Assembly: GCF_019703305.1 (NCBI RefSeq)
Contig: NZ_AP024814.1
Span: forward strand, 620,001-684,000
Length of the DNA stretch: 64,000 bases
DNA from: Helicobacter sp. NHP19-003
GTDB lineage: Bacteria; Campylobacterota; Campylobacteria; Campylobacterales; Helicobacteraceae
Reading direction: 5' to 3'
The notes under the pieces were generated by a model. It searched no databases and was not told the DNA's origin. It saw only the letters and a list, made by a program, of their open reading frames with translations. Of the stretch, positions 54,598-64,000 are shown piece by piece (position 1 is the stretch's first letter; each line of letters starts with the position of its first letter). The translations under genes were made by a program, and so were the position numbers.

Positions 54598-55928
54598 TGC
54601 ACGACCCGCTCTTTCAGTTGTTTGGCGAGCAAAAAGGCTAGTTCCAGCGCTTGGGTGGCATTCAAGCGGGGGTCGCACTGCGTGTAGTAGTGCTGACTTA
54701 AATTGTCCTCACGCACCGCTCCGCCCACACACTCGGTAACATTCTGTCCCGTCATCTCTAAATGAATCCCCCCCACGCAGCTGTTTAAGTCCTTGTGTAT
54801 CTTAAAAAAGTCCAGCACTTCTTGCAAAATGTGCGTGAAAGAGCGGGTTTTTACGCCATCTGCGGTTTTAATGGTGTTGCCATGCATGGGGTCGCACACC
54901 CACACGACATTTTTTTGCGCCTGCAACATGCCCTTTAAAAGCGGGGGAAAATTTTCTTTGAGCATGCTCGCTCCCATACGCACAATGAAGCTCAAACGCC
55001 CGGGTTCGTTTTGCGGATTGAGCGCATCGCATAAGCCCAGCATTTGTTCCAGAGTGGTTTTAGGTCCGATTTTCACGCCTATAGGGTTATGCACGCCCCT
55101 TAAAAATTCCACATGCGCTTGATCTAAATCCTTGGTGCGCTCGCCAATCCAGAGCATGTGTGCCGAGCAGGCAAACCACTCCCCACTGAGGCTATCCTGG
55201 CGCACTAAGGGCTCTTCATAGTTGAGCAGCAGGGCTTCGTGGCTGGTGTAAAAGTCGGTTTCTTGCAAGGCGGGTAGATTGGCCACGCCACAGGCTTGCA
55301 TGAATTTAAGCGCGTGGGTGATTTGCATGGCCAGGGTGCTGTATTGTTGCCCCAGGGGGTTGTTTTTCACAAAGTCCAAGTTCCACCGATGCACCTCGGC
55401 CAAGTCGGCTAAACCGCCCTTAGCAAAGGCGCGCAATAAATTTAAGGTCGCTGCGCTTTGGTGGTAGGCTTGTAGCAATCTTTGCGGGTTAGGGGTGCGC
55501 TCTTTAGAGTCGAGCCCATTGACCATATCCCCCCGATAAATGGGCACTTTCTCCCCGTTAACCTCCTCAAAGTCCGCGCTTCTAGGTTTAGCAAACTGCC
55601 CGGCCACGCGCCCGACCTTAATCACAGGGCAACCCCCCCCAAAGGCTAAAACCACACTCATTTGCAAGAGCACTTTAAATAAATCACGGATGCCATCGGC
55701 GCTAAAACTGCTGAAACTCTCGGCACAATCGCCCCCCTGCAACAAGAACGCCCGCCCAAAGGCCGCTTCTCTCAGTGCGTTTTTGAGGCTACGCATTTCT
55801 TTAGCAAAGACCAGGGGTGGATAGCTTTTAAGCGTGGCCTCTGCCTCTTTTAAAGCCTTTAAATCGGGATAGGTGGGTTGTTGGCTGATGGGGCAAGCGC
55901 GCCAAGAGCTAGAAGACCAAGTTTGCAT
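54594..55928 (-). CDS. aroG: DAHP synthase, class II (plant-type)
   Basis: The 444-residue enzyme has [21 protein letters not shown] near 62-82 and [13 protein letters not shown], typical of class II DAHP synthases, plus [16 protein letters not shown] near 334. It condenses phosphoenolpyruvate and erythrose 4-phosphate, the first step of the shikimate pathway. It has no separate regulatory domain. It is followed by ruvA upstream on the same strand with an eight-base gap. Confidence 0.94.
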   Translation of the reverse strand: MQTWSSSSWRACPISQQPTYPDLKALKEAEATLKSYPPLVFAKEMRSLKNALREAAFGRAFLLQGGDCAESFSSFSADGIRDLFKVLLQMSVVLAFGGGCPVIKVGRVAGQFAKPRSADFEEVNGEKVPIYRGDMVNGLDSKERTPNPQRLLQAYHQSAATLNLLRAFAKGGLADLAEVHRWNLDFVKNNPLGQQYSTLAMQITHALKFMQACGVANLPALQETDFYTSHEALLLNYEEPLVRQDSLSGEWFACSAHMLWIGERTKDLDQAHVEFLRGVHNPIGVKIGPKTTLEQMLGLCDALNPQNEPGRLSFIVRMGASMLKENFPPLLKGMLQAQKNVVWVCDPMHGNTIKTADGVKTRSFTHILQEVLDFFKIHKDLNSCVGGIHLEMTGQNVTECVGGAVREDNLSQHYYTQCDPRLNATQALELAFLLAKQLKERVVH

Positions 55929-55936
55929 ATCAAGCC

Positions 55937-56494
55937 TTATTTGAGTTGTTGTAGGGCGAGTTTGATGAGACTAGCCGCGTCTAAATTTTGTGGCAGGTTG
56001 CTACAAATCTTAATTGCCTCTGCGGCCTTAAAGCCCAAACTCTGCAAGCCTAAAATGGCTTGCTGCACCTCGCTAGTTTGGCTCATTTCAGCTTCGCTCG
56101 CGACAAAGCCGGCTAAATCGAGCATGATTTTACCCGCCATTTTCGCCCCCACGCCCGGCACTTTTTGCAGGGCTTTTAAGTCCTTGTTTTGGATACACGC
56201 ACTAAAAGCGGGGGCATCATAGACGGATAAAATGGCCAAAGCGGCTTTGGGCCCCACACCATTGACCCTCAAAAGCCGCTCAAACAAGTCCTTTTCCGAG
56301 CGCTTTAAGAAGCCAAAGAGGGCGTGGCTGTCCTCTTTGATGATTAAAGTCGTGTGCAGGTGTGTGCGCGCGCCCACTTGCAGGTGCTGGCTGGTTTGCA
56401 CGCCCACATGCACGCCGTAAACCACGCCCTGCACTTCTATTTCTACAAAAGTGGGGCTGGTGTGCGCCACCACACCCTTTAAACCCACCAGCAT
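55937..56494 (-). CDS. ruvA: Holliday junction DNA helicase subunit RuvA
   Basis: The 185-residue protein has the N-terminal OB domain ([21 protein letters not shown]), the helix-hairpin-helix pair with [15 protein letters not shown] and [17 protein letters not shown], and the C-terminal RuvB-binding domain. It binds Holliday junctions. Its ATG overlaps the fapA stop (TAATG), as in H. pylori. Confidence 0.95.
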   Translation of the reverse strand: MLVGLKGVVAHTSPTFVEIEVQGVVYGVHVGVQTSQHLQVGARTHLHTTLIIKEDSHALFGFLKRSEKDLFERLLRVNGVGPKAALAILSVYDAPAFSACIQNKDLKALQKVPGVGAKMAGKIMLDLAGFVASEAEMSQTSEVQQAILGLQSLGFKAAEAIKICSNLPQNLDAASLIKLALQQLK

Positions 56495-58323
56495 TAGAAA
56501 TTGGTGATGTGCTGGTAACGGCTGACTTTACGCACTTCACCGCTTTGTTCATCTAGGATATAATCTGCCGTTTCGCCCTTTTCAGTGATGAGGCTCTTAG
56601 AGCCCTTAGTGTAGGCGCGGGCGTAAATCACAGTGTTAAAAGCTGTCCAGGGTCCATTGGTGTGTACTTGCACTTGTTTCATGCTCGATTCAATGCTGAT
56701 CAAGCGTTCTAAAAATTGGCGGTTCAAATCTTGAATGCGGGAGATGTACATATGCAAGATTTTCACCCGTTTCAAACAATCCATGAAATCGTAGTAAATC
56801 CGCTTGATCGCCTCCTGTCCAATGAGAGTCTTGCGGGTGGTGATGTCGGCGTTGCGGATTTTGTCGATTGTAGGCTGGTTTTTCTGCACAAAAATGTTGA
56901 GCTTTTGGTATTGCGCCATCACCCTTTGGGCTTTGTCTTTATAAATATTCATCGCCTGTTTGGTTTGCTCTAGGATTTCTTTATTTTTAGGGGCAGCAAA
57001 GGCAGAGAAACAAAATTTGTTTTCGCTTCCATCGATGGTGTCAAAGTCGCATTTGGAGGAAAAATAAAAGGCGTTGTTGGATTTGACTTGTTTTAGCTTG
57101 ATGTCTTCGGCATAAATTTGACTCCCGCTGCTCGCCTCCACTTCGCAACTCTCTGCAAAGATCGTCCCCCGATCCACATATTTGCATTGGACTTTTTTGC
57201 CCTTACACAGCCCTTTGTTGTTGGTGATGAGCACTTCCTCAGCCTCTGCACTGCTCTCGGTGTGTAATTGCCCCTCAATGATGATCTTTTGCGCCACCAA
57301 TTTGACATTCTTGCCCACATTGCCCTTGACATAAATTTCTTTGGCCTCGATGCGCAAATTTGTTTCAATGGCGTTGTCTATTTCGTTTTTAGAGCTAATG
57401 TATAAAGTGAGCCCATTTTCCACACCCCCTAAAAACATGGGCATGTTGGTGTTTTTCATCTCCACATATTGGTTTTTGGTAAAACTCTTTAAGGCGTTGT
57501 TGATGAAAGCAACATATTGGGCGGTTTTAGACAGATAGACGATCCTAGCTGCATCTTCCTTGACATCAAACGCCTCCGCGCTGTACTCCAGCTCAAAAGG
57601 CACATCCTCTAAATCTTGCACTTCGCACATTTGCCCTTTTAAATCCCGTCCCGCTGTGCCTTTAATGGGCTTGATGTACTCCAAAACGACATCGCCCTTG
57701 CCCGCTCCATAAATGGCGTTCACAGGGGCCTCCTCGCCATTTTTCAATTCCCAAGACTTTTTGAGCGCAAAGGTAAAAACCCCGGGCTGGTTAGGGGTGT
57801 AGCGGGATTTTTTAATGCAAATGCGTTCGGGCAGTTCTTCCTCGGTGGAGTAACGCACCAATTCTTGTTTAAACAAAGTGTGCTGGGCTTGCATTTGGCG
57901 CAAAATGATTTTTTTATACGCCATGCGCGCCTCCACAAAGTCGCACAACTCTCCAAAGAGCCATTCGTCATTGACAATCATAAAGGGGGTCTCACACACC
58001 AAATACAGTTGATCAAAATCGGGCGACATTTCTACATCAATGAAGTATCTAAAAAGCTGCTTTTTAATGCAAATATCGTAGCGTTGAATCACTTCTAAAG
58101 CAGGGTTTGCCCAAAAAGCATCGTTGTCTATTTGCTTTAAATCCTCGCCTTCTAAGACCTTGAACTCCCCGTGCGGTTCGGATCTTGTGAGGGTGTGTAC
58201 TTTGATGAGATCAAACCACAAGTCGTGCACTTCAATCCCATAATTTTGGGCGATTTTTTCCAACTCGGTGCGGATATCGCCACAATTCTCCACGATTTTT
58301 GAATAAAACTCAGCCACCAACAA
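56494..58323 (-). CDS. FapA-type DUF342 protein
   Basis: The 609-residue protein has a FapA/DUF342 core: a beta-helix of valine/isoleucine rich repeats (NGLTLYISSKNEIDNAIETN to EVLITNNKGLCKGKKVQCKY near 290-390), and a C-terminal coiled-coil. H. pylori carries the same gene next to ruvA. The role in polymer or flagellar surface arrangement is not settled. The start (TTG 58323 or a nearby GTG) is uncertain, with AAAGGGG just before. Confidence 0.78.
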   Translation of the reverse strand: MLVAEFYSKIVENCGDIRTELEKIAQNYGIEVHDLWFDLIKVHTLTRSEPHGEFKVLEGEDLKQIDNDAFWANPALEVIQRYDICIKKQLFRYFIDVEMSPDFDQLYLVCETPFMIVNDEWLFGELCDFVEARMAYKKIILRQMQAQHTLFKQELVRYSTEEELPERICIKKSRYTPNQPGVFTFALKKSWELKNGEEAPVNAIYGAGKGDVVLEYIKPIKGTAGRDLKGQMCEVQDLEDVPFELEYSAEAFDVKEDAARIVYLSKTAQYVAFINNALKSFTKNQYVEMKNTNMPMFLGGVENGLTLYISSKNEIDNAIETNLRIEAKEIYVKGNVGKNVKLVAQKIIIEGQLHTESSAEAEEVLITNNKGLCKGKKVQCKYVDRGTIFAESCEVEASSGSQIYAEDIKLKQVKSNNAFYFSSKCDFDTIDGSENKFCFSAFAAPKNKEILEQTKQAMNIYKDKAQRVMAQYQKLNIFVQKNQPTIDKIRNADITTRKTLIGQEAIKRIYYDFMDCLKRVKILHMYISRIQDLNRQFLERLISIESSMKQVQVHTNGPWTAFNTVIYARAYTKGSKSLITEKGETADYILDEQSGEVRKVSRYQHITNF

Positions 58324-58406
58324 CCCCTTTCTTAACCATCACGATAAAATCCAAAGACGACAAGCAAAAACTGATCTCTTAAAAATCTTGTGCACATAAC
58401 CCCGCC

Positions 58407-58412
58407 ATTATA
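58407..58412 (-). promoter_or_regulatory. -10 element (TATAAT) of fapA-ruvA
   Basis: On the minus strand CACTATAATGGCG lies about 85 bases before the fapA start. The rest of 58324-58576 shows no gene. Confidence 0.5.
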
Positions 58413-58576
58413 GTGTACTTCTCTTTTAAAATATAGATTGATTTAGATTCATCCTCCAACTCTATTTCAATTTTCAAGTTTTGACAATTTAGGTTGTGTT
58501 GTCGGTGCGCTTTATTTGCTAGCTCAACGCAAATTCCCCCCCTATTAAGCCTTCAACAAGATGTTTTGCAAACCAC

Positions 58577-59230
58577 TTAAACATTTTCCAGCTCCTCTAA
58601 AACATGTTTAATGGATTTCCTAAGGGGGGTTTTTTGGGCTATGAGAAGATTCTCCAAATGGGCTTGAATCTGTGTGGTTTTATAGGGGGTTTTAGTTTTT
58701 AAAAGCGCCCTTCTTTGCGCCTCTTCTAGGGCAAGCAAGGAGACAAAAAAGCTTTTTGAATCAGAATCGAGAGGGGTGTTGGATGCTGGCTGTGTTTCAG
58801 AGGACATGCCCACACACTTAAGGGCAAAAATAGCACAGCAAGGCCAAATGACAACCCACAAGAATACAGACAAACCTAGAACACCATATGCCATATCCTC
58901 ACTGATATAGCCTCTAACTATTCGGTCGAGAAATACCAAAGCAAATAAAATGATAAGTGGGGAAACCAAATTTCCAAAAAAAAGAGACAAGACTCCTAGA
59001 CCGGAACGCTCTTGTTTAAAAAATATGCCAAAGGGAAAGAAGATAGAGGGGAAAGCACCCTTGGGCAATTCATTAAAATTTTTATATTCTCGACTTGTGA
59101 TGACCCCAACGATGCTGACCACCCAGCCCACCAAACCGTGTTGGGCAAAAAAGATAAAAATGGTTAAAAGATACCGCCCCCTCAAAGCAAACAATGCCCA
59201 CGGGGAAAAAATCAAAGCCAAGACCTTCAT
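58577..59230 (-). CDS. Orphan membrane protein of unknown function
   Basis: The 217-residue protein has about four hydrophobic segments in residues 5-145 (FSPWALFALRGRYLL, FAQHGLVGWVVSIVGVI, LSLFFGNLVSPLIILFALVF, VLGLSVFLWVVIWPCCAIFAL) and a soluble, charged C-terminal third ending in a helix (LRKSIKHVLEELENV). The first two segments loosely recall small YqaE/Pmp3-type proteins. It has no recognisable neighbours in function: a gap of 363 bases separates it from msbA, and its base use looks AT-richer. Possibly acquired. Confidence 0.6.
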   Translation of the reverse strand: MKVLALIFSPWALFALRGRYLLTIFIFFAQHGLVGWVVSIVGVITSREYKNFNELPKGAFPSIFFPFGIFFKQERSGLGVLSLFFGNLVSPLIILFALVFLDRIVRGYISEDMAYGVLGLSVFLWVVIWPCCAIFALKCVGMSSETQPASNTPLDSDSKSFFVSLLALEEAQRRALLKTKTPYKTTQIQAHLENLLIAQKTPLRKSIKHVLEELENV

Positions 59231-59439
59231 GTATCTTCCTTACACAAGACAATTTTTTATCTTATGCTTTTTTCTCATAGAAAAAACTTAAAATATCTCA
59301 ACATACATGTTTCGATGTTAGCTCTTTGATAAGACAGACAAGAGGTTTGCTTGTTCTGTTAAAAATCAGGGCTTTGCCCAAACTTTAATATACCATTCTG
59401 TTTTTTATTTCTCATTTTGGTTTTATTGTCCATTGTTGA

Positions 59440-59532
59440 TCATTTTTTCAACACCATATAAACATAATAGCCCACACCGCCGACCAACACCCCGATGAGA
59501 AAAATCAAGAGGACACTATCGAGCAATCCCAT
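59440..59532 (-). CDS. 30-residue single-pass membrane peptide
   Basis: A short frame from ATG 59532 to TGA 59440 encodes a peptide that is nearly all membrane segment (LLIFLIGVLVGGVGYYVYMV) with KK at the end. AAGGA lies five bases before the ATG. It lies 61 bases after the msbA stop on the same strand. The codons and ribosome site make it look real; the role is unknown. The rest of 59231-59593 holds no other gene. Confidence 0.55.
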   Translation of the reverse strand: MGLLDSVLLIFLIGVLVGGVGYYVYMVLKK

Positions 59533-59593
59533 GCCAATCCTTTAGATTTTTGACTAAAAGCCATGACACTCAAAGAAAGAGCAAGAGGTGCGC

Positions 59594-61237
59594 CTAGCTG
59601 ACGAGCTTGCCCCCCTCCAAGTGGTAAATACAATCCGCCATTTCTAAGCTATTTGGGTTGTGGGAGATGATGATGATCAGGCGGTTTTCTTTGAGACTGT
59701 AAATGGTTTGTTTAATGTTTTCCTCTGTGTCGCGATCTAGGGCCGAGGTGGCTTCATCAAAGATCAACACGCTCGCCTCTTTGTATAGTGCCCGTGCGAT
59801 GGAAATTCGCTGGCGTTGCCCTCCGCTCAAATTCGCCCCAAATTCCTCTAAGGTCGCCTCAATGCCACCTAAGTCCCTCACAAACTCCAAAGCCTGCGCC
59901 TGTTCTAGGCATTGTTGCACCCTGTGCGCGTCAATCTCTAAGCCGTAGGCGACATTCTCGGCCACCGAGCCACTGAAAATAAAGACCTTTTGTGTAACAA
60001 TGCCTATTTGTGCCCTTAAGCTCTTTTGTTGCAAGTCTTGTAGGGGGGTGTTGTTGATGAGAATTTGCCCGCTTGAAGGCTCGTATAGGCGTAAAATGAG
60101 ATTAACCAAAGAGCTTTTCCCGCTCCCGCTCTTGCCCTCAAAGGCGACTATTTGGTTGGCTTGTAGGTTTAGGCTAATGTCTTGCAAGGCTAGGGAGGAG
60201 TTGTCGCGATAGGAAAGGCCCACATGATCAAAAGCAATTTCTTTAATGGGTTGCTCTAAAGTCTGTGCACCATCGCGAATGGCGGGTGTGCGCTCTAAAA
60301 TCTCGTAAGTGCGCTCGCCGGCGACTAGGGCTTCTTGGAAGTTGGAGGCGATTCGCACAAGGCGTTTGATGGGGGTGTAGAGCATGAAAAGGGCAGTGAT
60401 GAAAGAGAAAAACGCCCCTACGCTGATATGCCCCTTAATCACCTCCAAACCGCCTAGATAAATCACTAAGGCGATGGCGATGGAGCCTAAAAATTCCATT
60501 AAGGGGCTGGAGATTTCGGCGTATTTAATGCTTTTTAGGCTCAAGTTAAAAAAGGCCTGGTTTTCTTTTTGAAAGGCTTGTAGCTCTAGGCTCTCTCCAT
60601 TGGAGGTTTTAATCACCTCCACGCTGTGGAAAATCTCAGACAATCTGGCGGTCATGCGGGCGTTGGTTTCTTGGTTGGCTTTGGAAAGTTTTTTGACTTT
60701 TTTGATGATTTTACTTAAAGGGATCGCCGCTAGGGGCATGATGATGAGCCCCACAATGGAGAGTTTGGGGCTTTGGTAAATCACCACGCAAATGAGCCCG
60801 ATGACGCTTAAGAGCTCCCGCACACTCTCGGCTAGGTAGTTGGACAAACTCGCCCGCACTAGGGCAATGTCGTTGGTGATCCGTGAGATCAACTCGCCCT
60901 TGTGGGTGCTGTTGAAAAAACCCATCTCCATACAAAGCATGGTTTCTAGCATTTTATGGCGTAGGTTTTTAATGATGTCTAAGCCGATAAAATTCGTAAA
61001 ATAAGTTTGTATGTAAATCCCCCCACTTTTGCCCAAATACGCCACAATCACCAAAAAAGGCAAGACACTCAGCATGTGCGTGTCTTTTTTGATGAAAATG
61101 TCATCTAGGGTGGGCTTGACGAGGTAGGTCCCCCACGCCGTGCTTAGGGCAACCACAATGGAGGCTAAAACAATCCACACAAATGAGCCAACATGCCCCT
61201 TTAAAAAGGGGGCAAAGCGCCTAAAAAAGAGCCTCAA
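59594..61237 (-). CDS. msbA: Lipid A/LPS flippase MsbA, ABC transporter
   Basis: The 547-residue half-transporter has six N-terminal membrane helices and a C-terminal ABC domain with Walker A FEGKSGSGKSSLVN near 366, signature NLSGGQRQRISIARAL, and Walker B VLIFDEATSALD. It flips lipid A core across the inner membrane. The start TTG overlaps the copP stop (TTGA). A multidrug exporter role is an alternative. Confidence 0.88.
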   Translation of the reverse strand: MRLFFRRFAPFLKGHVGSFVWIVLASIVVALSTAWGTYLVKPTLDDIFIKKDTHMLSVLPFLVIVAYLGKSGGIYIQTYFTNFIGLDIIKNLRHKMLETMLCMEMGFFNSTHKGELISRITNDIALVRASLSNYLAESVRELLSVIGLICVVIYQSPKLSIVGLIIMPLAAIPLSKIIKKVKKLSKANQETNARMTARLSEIFHSVEVIKTSNGESLELQAFQKENQAFFNLSLKSIKYAEISSPLMEFLGSIAIALVIYLGGLEVIKGHISVGAFFSFITALFMLYTPIKRLVRIASNFQEALVAGERTYEILERTPAIRDGAQTLEQPIKEIAFDHVGLSYRDNSSLALQDISLNLQANQIVAFEGKSGSGKSSLVNLILRLYEPSSGQILINNTPLQDLQQKSLRAQIGIVTQKVFIFSGSVAENVAYGLEIDAHRVQQCLEQAQALEFVRDLGGIEATLEEFGANLSGGQRQRISIARALYKEASVLIFDEATSALDRDTEENIKQTIYSLKENRLIIIISHNPNSLEMADCIYHLEGGKLVS

Positions 61238-61440
61238 GCTAGGGTATAGCCCGCGTCTAAAATCGCCTCTTTAATGTCCGCTAGCGTGGCCGGGGGGTTG
61301 AAAGTGATGGCCACTTCTTGTTTGTCTAAATGAACGCTGATGTGTTCCACGCCCTCCAATTCCCCGACAAACTTTTCCACCTTATCCACGCAATGCTGGC
61401 ATGTCATGCCACTCACTTTCAGTACTTCTTGCATATTCAT
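61234..61440 (-). CDS. copP: Copper chaperone CopP
   Basis: The 68-residue protein is one heavy-metal-associated domain with the copper-binding motif GMTCQHCVDKVEKF. It hands copper to CopA. The ATG overlaps the copA stop (ATGA). Confidence 0.93.
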   Translation of the reverse strand: MNMQEVLKVSGMTCQHCVDKVEKFVGELEGVEHISVHLDKQEVAITFNPPATLADIKEAILDAGYTLA

Positions 61441-63596
61441 CCTTTGATTTTTTTATGTGTACCCCTCAAGCGCTGGGCATTAAACACCACGCTTAAACTG
61501 CTAAGACTCATCGCTAGGCTGGCTAGCATGGGATTTAGCATGAACGGAGCAGCCACGCCACAAGCTAGGGGGATCGCCAGCGCATTATAACAAAAAGCCC
61601 AAAACAGGTTTTGTTTAATGTTTCTGATCGTGTATTGGCTCAATTTTATGGCGTGCAAGGCGGCACTCGGGTGGTTGTGTAGGCTTAGCACATCGGCGAC
61701 TTCTAAGCTAGCCCCACTGCCTAGCCCCATCACAAGCCCCACATCGCTTTTGGCTAGAGCCGGGGCATCGTTTAGCCCATCGCCCACCATCATCACCACC
61801 GCCCCGCTTTTTTGCAAGTCCTCTAAGGTCGCTAATTTGTCCGCCGGCTTAGCCTCTGCCTTGTAGTCTAAATTTAAGGCATGTGCCATTTTTGCCACGC
61901 TTGCCTTGCGATCCCCGCTCAAAAGCAAGGTTTTGAGCCCGCAAGCGTGCATGCCCTCTATCGCCTCTTTTGCCCCCTCTTTGAGTCGGTCCTCAAGCAC
62001 AACAAGTCCTAAGATTTTAGCAGGTGTGCCAAAAAACACCCCGATCCCCTCAAACTCCCCTAAGTCATTGGGGGCATTAAAAAAGTCTAAGCTTCCGGCT
62101 AAATATTCTTGCCCTGCAATTTCCCCGCTTAAACCCAGCCCCGGGGTCGCCTTAATCCCCCTTGCCTCTAGCAAATGCACCCCTTGAGCTTTGGCATAAG
62201 CGACAATGCCCTTAGCGATCACATGCTCGCTTTGCGCTTCTAGGCTGGCACATAGGCTTAAAAGCTCTAGCACCTCCACACCTTGCGCAGTACGCACTTC
62301 TTTGACTACGGGTTTGCCCAGCGTGATGGTGCCCGTTTTATCCAGCAAAACATGGCTAATGTCCTTCGCCCTCTCTAAACTCTTGGCATCTTTAAAGAAC
62401 AGCCCCAACAAGCCCGCCTCTTTTTGCGCCACTAACAAAGCCATCGGGGTGGCTAGCCCCAAAGCGCAAGGGCAAGAGATCACCAAAACGGCGATAAACA
62501 CCTCCAAAGCCTCTTTAAAACCCCCCTTAAACACCCACACGATAAAGGCAAGGCTCGCTATGGCGATCACAATGGGGACAAACACCCCTGCCACTTTGTC
62601 TGCAAGCCTTGCAATGGGGGCTTTAGAGCCCTGCGCTTTGGCGATCAAATCTAGGATTTGTGCCAGCATGCTTTGGGCCTTGTTGTGGGTGGCTTGCATT
62701 AAAAAGGGCGTGTTCGTGTTGAGTGTGCCCGCAAACACTTGAGAGCCCTCTTTTTTCAACACAGGCACGCTCTCCCCGCTTAGCATCGACTCGTCTATCT
62801 CGCTCGCCCCCTCAATCAAAACGCCATCCACAGGGACATACGCCCCGGGCAACACCCTTAAAATGTCGCCTTTTTGTAGGCTCTCAATCGCCACCTCACG
62901 ATCTTGCCCGTTTTCCACTTTTAGCGCACGGGTGTTGTGCTCTTGCATGAGATCTTGCATGGCTTGTAGGGCTTTATCTTTAGAACTTTGCTCGACCCTT
63001 TTGCCCCCCATCACAAAGAGCAAAATCACGCACACACTCTCAAAGTAATACCCCTCTATGCTTGTGTGGCTGTGCGCTCTAAAGAGCAAGACAAGGCTAT
63101 AAACAAAGGCTGCACCCGTGCCAAGCGCGATTAGACTATCCATGTTGGGTTGCCGCGCCCACAATGCCTTAAAGCCGTGGATGTAGAAATTGCGCCCCAT
63201 ATGCATGGCAATGAGCGTCAAAATGAGTTGGGTGAGCCCGTTATTAAAGGGGTTTTTCAACAAGGTGGGCAGGGGCAAAAGGGGCGCAAACATAGACAGA
63301 CACAGCACCCCAAGCGTGCAAAGCAGGGTGAAAAGCAGCTTTAAATTTGGGGTCAAAAAAGACGGCTCAAGTAAGTCTTTCAAGGGCTTTTTTTGGGCGG
63401 TGTAGCCGAGTTTGCCAATTTGCTTAAAAATGTCCTCTAGGCTTGCTTGGCTCTCATCATAGACCACAAAGGCTTTTTTGCTGAGTAAATCCACCCCCAC
63501 CTCTTTGACATACGCCTTACGCCCCAAAGAGCGCTCAATCCCACTAGAGCACGCACTGCAAGTCATGCCCTCAATGTAGAATTGTGCCTTTGTCAT
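61437..63596 (-). CDS. copA: Copper-exporting P-type ATPase
   Basis: The 719-residue transporter has an N-terminal metal-binding domain (GMTCSACSSGIERS), eight membrane segments, the TGE-type MLSGESVPV, the CPC channel motif SCPCALGLATP, the phosphorylation site LLDKTGTITLG and VMMVGDGLNDAPALAKSDVGL. It exports Cu(I). copP and msbA follow, each overlapping by four bases. Confidence 0.96.
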   Translation of the reverse strand: MTKAQFYIEGMTCSACSSGIERSLGRKAYVKEVGVDLLSKKAFVVYDESQASLEDIFKQIGKLGYTAQKKPLKDLLEPSFLTPNLKLLFTLLCTLGVLCLSMFAPLLPLPTLLKNPFNNGLTQLILTLIAMHMGRNFYIHGFKALWARQPNMDSLIALGTGAAFVYSLVLLFRAHSHTSIEGYYFESVCVILLFVMGGKRVEQSSKDKALQAMQDLMQEHNTRALKVENGQDREVAIESLQKGDILRVLPGAYVPVDGVLIEGASEIDESMLSGESVPVLKKEGSQVFAGTLNTNTPFLMQATHNKAQSMLAQILDLIAKAQGSKAPIARLADKVAGVFVPIVIAIASLAFIVWVFKGGFKEALEVFIAVLVISCPCALGLATPMALLVAQKEAGLLGLFFKDAKSLERAKDISHVLLDKTGTITLGKPVVKEVRTAQGVEVLELLSLCASLEAQSEHVIAKGIVAYAKAQGVHLLEARGIKATPGLGLSGEIAGQEYLAGSLDFFNAPNDLGEFEGIGVFFGTPAKILGLVVLEDRLKEGAKEAIEGMHACGLKTLLLSGDRKASVAKMAHALNLDYKAEAKPADKLATLEDLQKSGAVVMMVGDGLNDAPALAKSDVGLVMGLGSGASLEVADVLSLHNHPSAALHAIKLSQYTIRNIKQNLFWAFCYNALAIPLACGVAAPFMLNPMLASLAMSLSSLSVVFNAQRLRGTHKKIKG

Positions 63597-63608
63597 TATG
63601 TCCTCCTA

Positions 63609-64000
63609 TCATTTGTGTTTGAAGACAATCCTAGCCATGAGAAACACCCAACGAAGCAACCCGTAAAAGAGATAACAGAACATAAAAGAGCCCAGCACCT
63701 CCAAAGGGCGCACAAAGAGCAAGAGCAAGAATAACAAGAGCAAAATGAAAAGTTTTAAATTCCACTGCACTTTTTTAAAATTGGGGTAGCGGATATTGCT
63801 CACCATCAGCACTCCTAAAAACACAATGTAAGCTAAAAAGAACTTGCCCCAGCCCTCCCTCAAAACGCCGTATTTATTGTCGATCAACACCCCCAGCACC
63901 ACCAGCACCGCCGCACTAGGGATGGGGATACCGATAAACGAATAAGGGTCTGTGGTTTGGGTCGTAACATTGAAACGGGCTAGGCGGATCGCCCCAAAAA
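63609..64000 (-). CDS. pssA: CDP-diacylglycerol-serine phosphatidyltransferase, 3' part
   Basis: The frame is open to the window end. The upstream portion reads FGAIRLARFNVTTQTTDPYSF, the family's CDP-alcohol motif region (RLARFN), then IGIPIPSAAVLVVLG and several membrane segments. PssA makes phosphatidylserine at the inner membrane. The GTG at 63908 is internal. The order pssA-copA-copP is that of H. pylori. Confidence 0.88.
   Translation of the reverse strand, partial: FGAIRLARFNVTTQTTDPYSFIGIPIPSAAVLVVLGVLIDNKYGVLREGWGKFFLAYIVFLGVLMVSNIRYPNFKKVQWNLKLFILLLLFLLLLFVRPLEVLGSFMFCYLFYGLLRWVFLMARIVFKHK

Noticed and set aside
62206-62742. Plus-strand 178-residue frame opposite copA
   Set aside because: CopA motifs (CPC, DKTGT, GDGLND) are in the other strand; Ala/Ser/Leu-rich shadow.

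Overview
The window reads as chromosome of a gastric Helicobacter (Campylobacterota), most likely a non-pylori species of the felis/heilmannii type. Direct support: a FlaA flagellin that follows the H. pylori FlaA pattern almost end to end, HobA (the epsilonproteobacterial DnaA partner), a WCPDC-type thioredoxin, a class II DAHP synthase, the eptA-lpxE lipid A pair, copA-copP, and H. pylori-like gene blocks (nudH-lysC-hobA-holB-folP; fdx-ppx-waaC-lpxL; atpE-pnp-PRTase-lptD-RDD-purD; truA-lptF-pcm-nrdB; ruvA-fapA). Pyruvate decarboxylase and a gabT-gabD-csiD-lhgO operon are not part of the H. pylori core as I know it, hence the non-pylori suggestion. Species is inference.

Layout. 1-2779: end of an unidentified gene, YkgJ-type Cys-cluster protein, secreted TPR protein and a degenerate TrpC-like protein. 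2776-6148: pyruvate decarboxylase divergent from flaA, which has a sigma28-type promoter. 6161-7224: hemW broken by one base in a short G tract. 7287-14401: cytochrome c553, RppH, lysC-hobA-holB-folP and serine transporter/deaminase. 14452-14617: tRNA-Gln and initiator tRNA-Met. 14619-18751: thioredoxin, kdsB, VirB11-like ATPase, TauE-type permease, icd. 18849-21124: a GTPase with a C-terminal membrane-like DUF697 region and a GT9 glycosyltransferase between icd and gltA. 21242-24612: gltA, eptA, lpxE. 24659-27686: a decayed herA-nurA locus. 27696-33566: LPS and housekeeping genes on the minus strand. 33630-33849: two tRNA-Leu with two perfect hairpins between. 33874-46554: ATP synthase c, pnp, lptD, purD, truA, lptF-like, pcm, nrdB, a third tRNA-Leu, a short-chain dehydrogenase and galE. 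46652-48852: a four-gene accessory cassette behind a (CT)n tract. 48861-53883: glutarate/GABA catabolic operon. 54085-64000: thioesterase, aroG-like, ruvA, fapA, an orphan membrane protein, a 30-residue membrane peptide, msbA, copP, copA and the 3' part of pssA.

How the genes work together. Envelope genes dominate: KdsB, WaaC, LpxL, GT9, GalE, MsbA, LptD and an LptF/G permease build and export LPS; EptA and LpxE remodel the lipid A 1-position. Serine import and deamination, pyruvate decarboxylase, citrate synthase, isocitrate dehydrogenase and the glutarate/GABA operon feed carbon from amino acids and pyruvate into central metabolism.

The least explained parts are the four-gene cassette (zinc/HNH-like protein, small P-loop GTPase-like protein, tail-anchored protein, unknown protein), the DUF697 GTPase, and the herA-nurA remnant. 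Several genes (hemW, herA, the last cassette gene) are interrupted by single-base changes in short homopolymers, so either real decay or slippage, or base-calling error, has to be settled before calling them dead.
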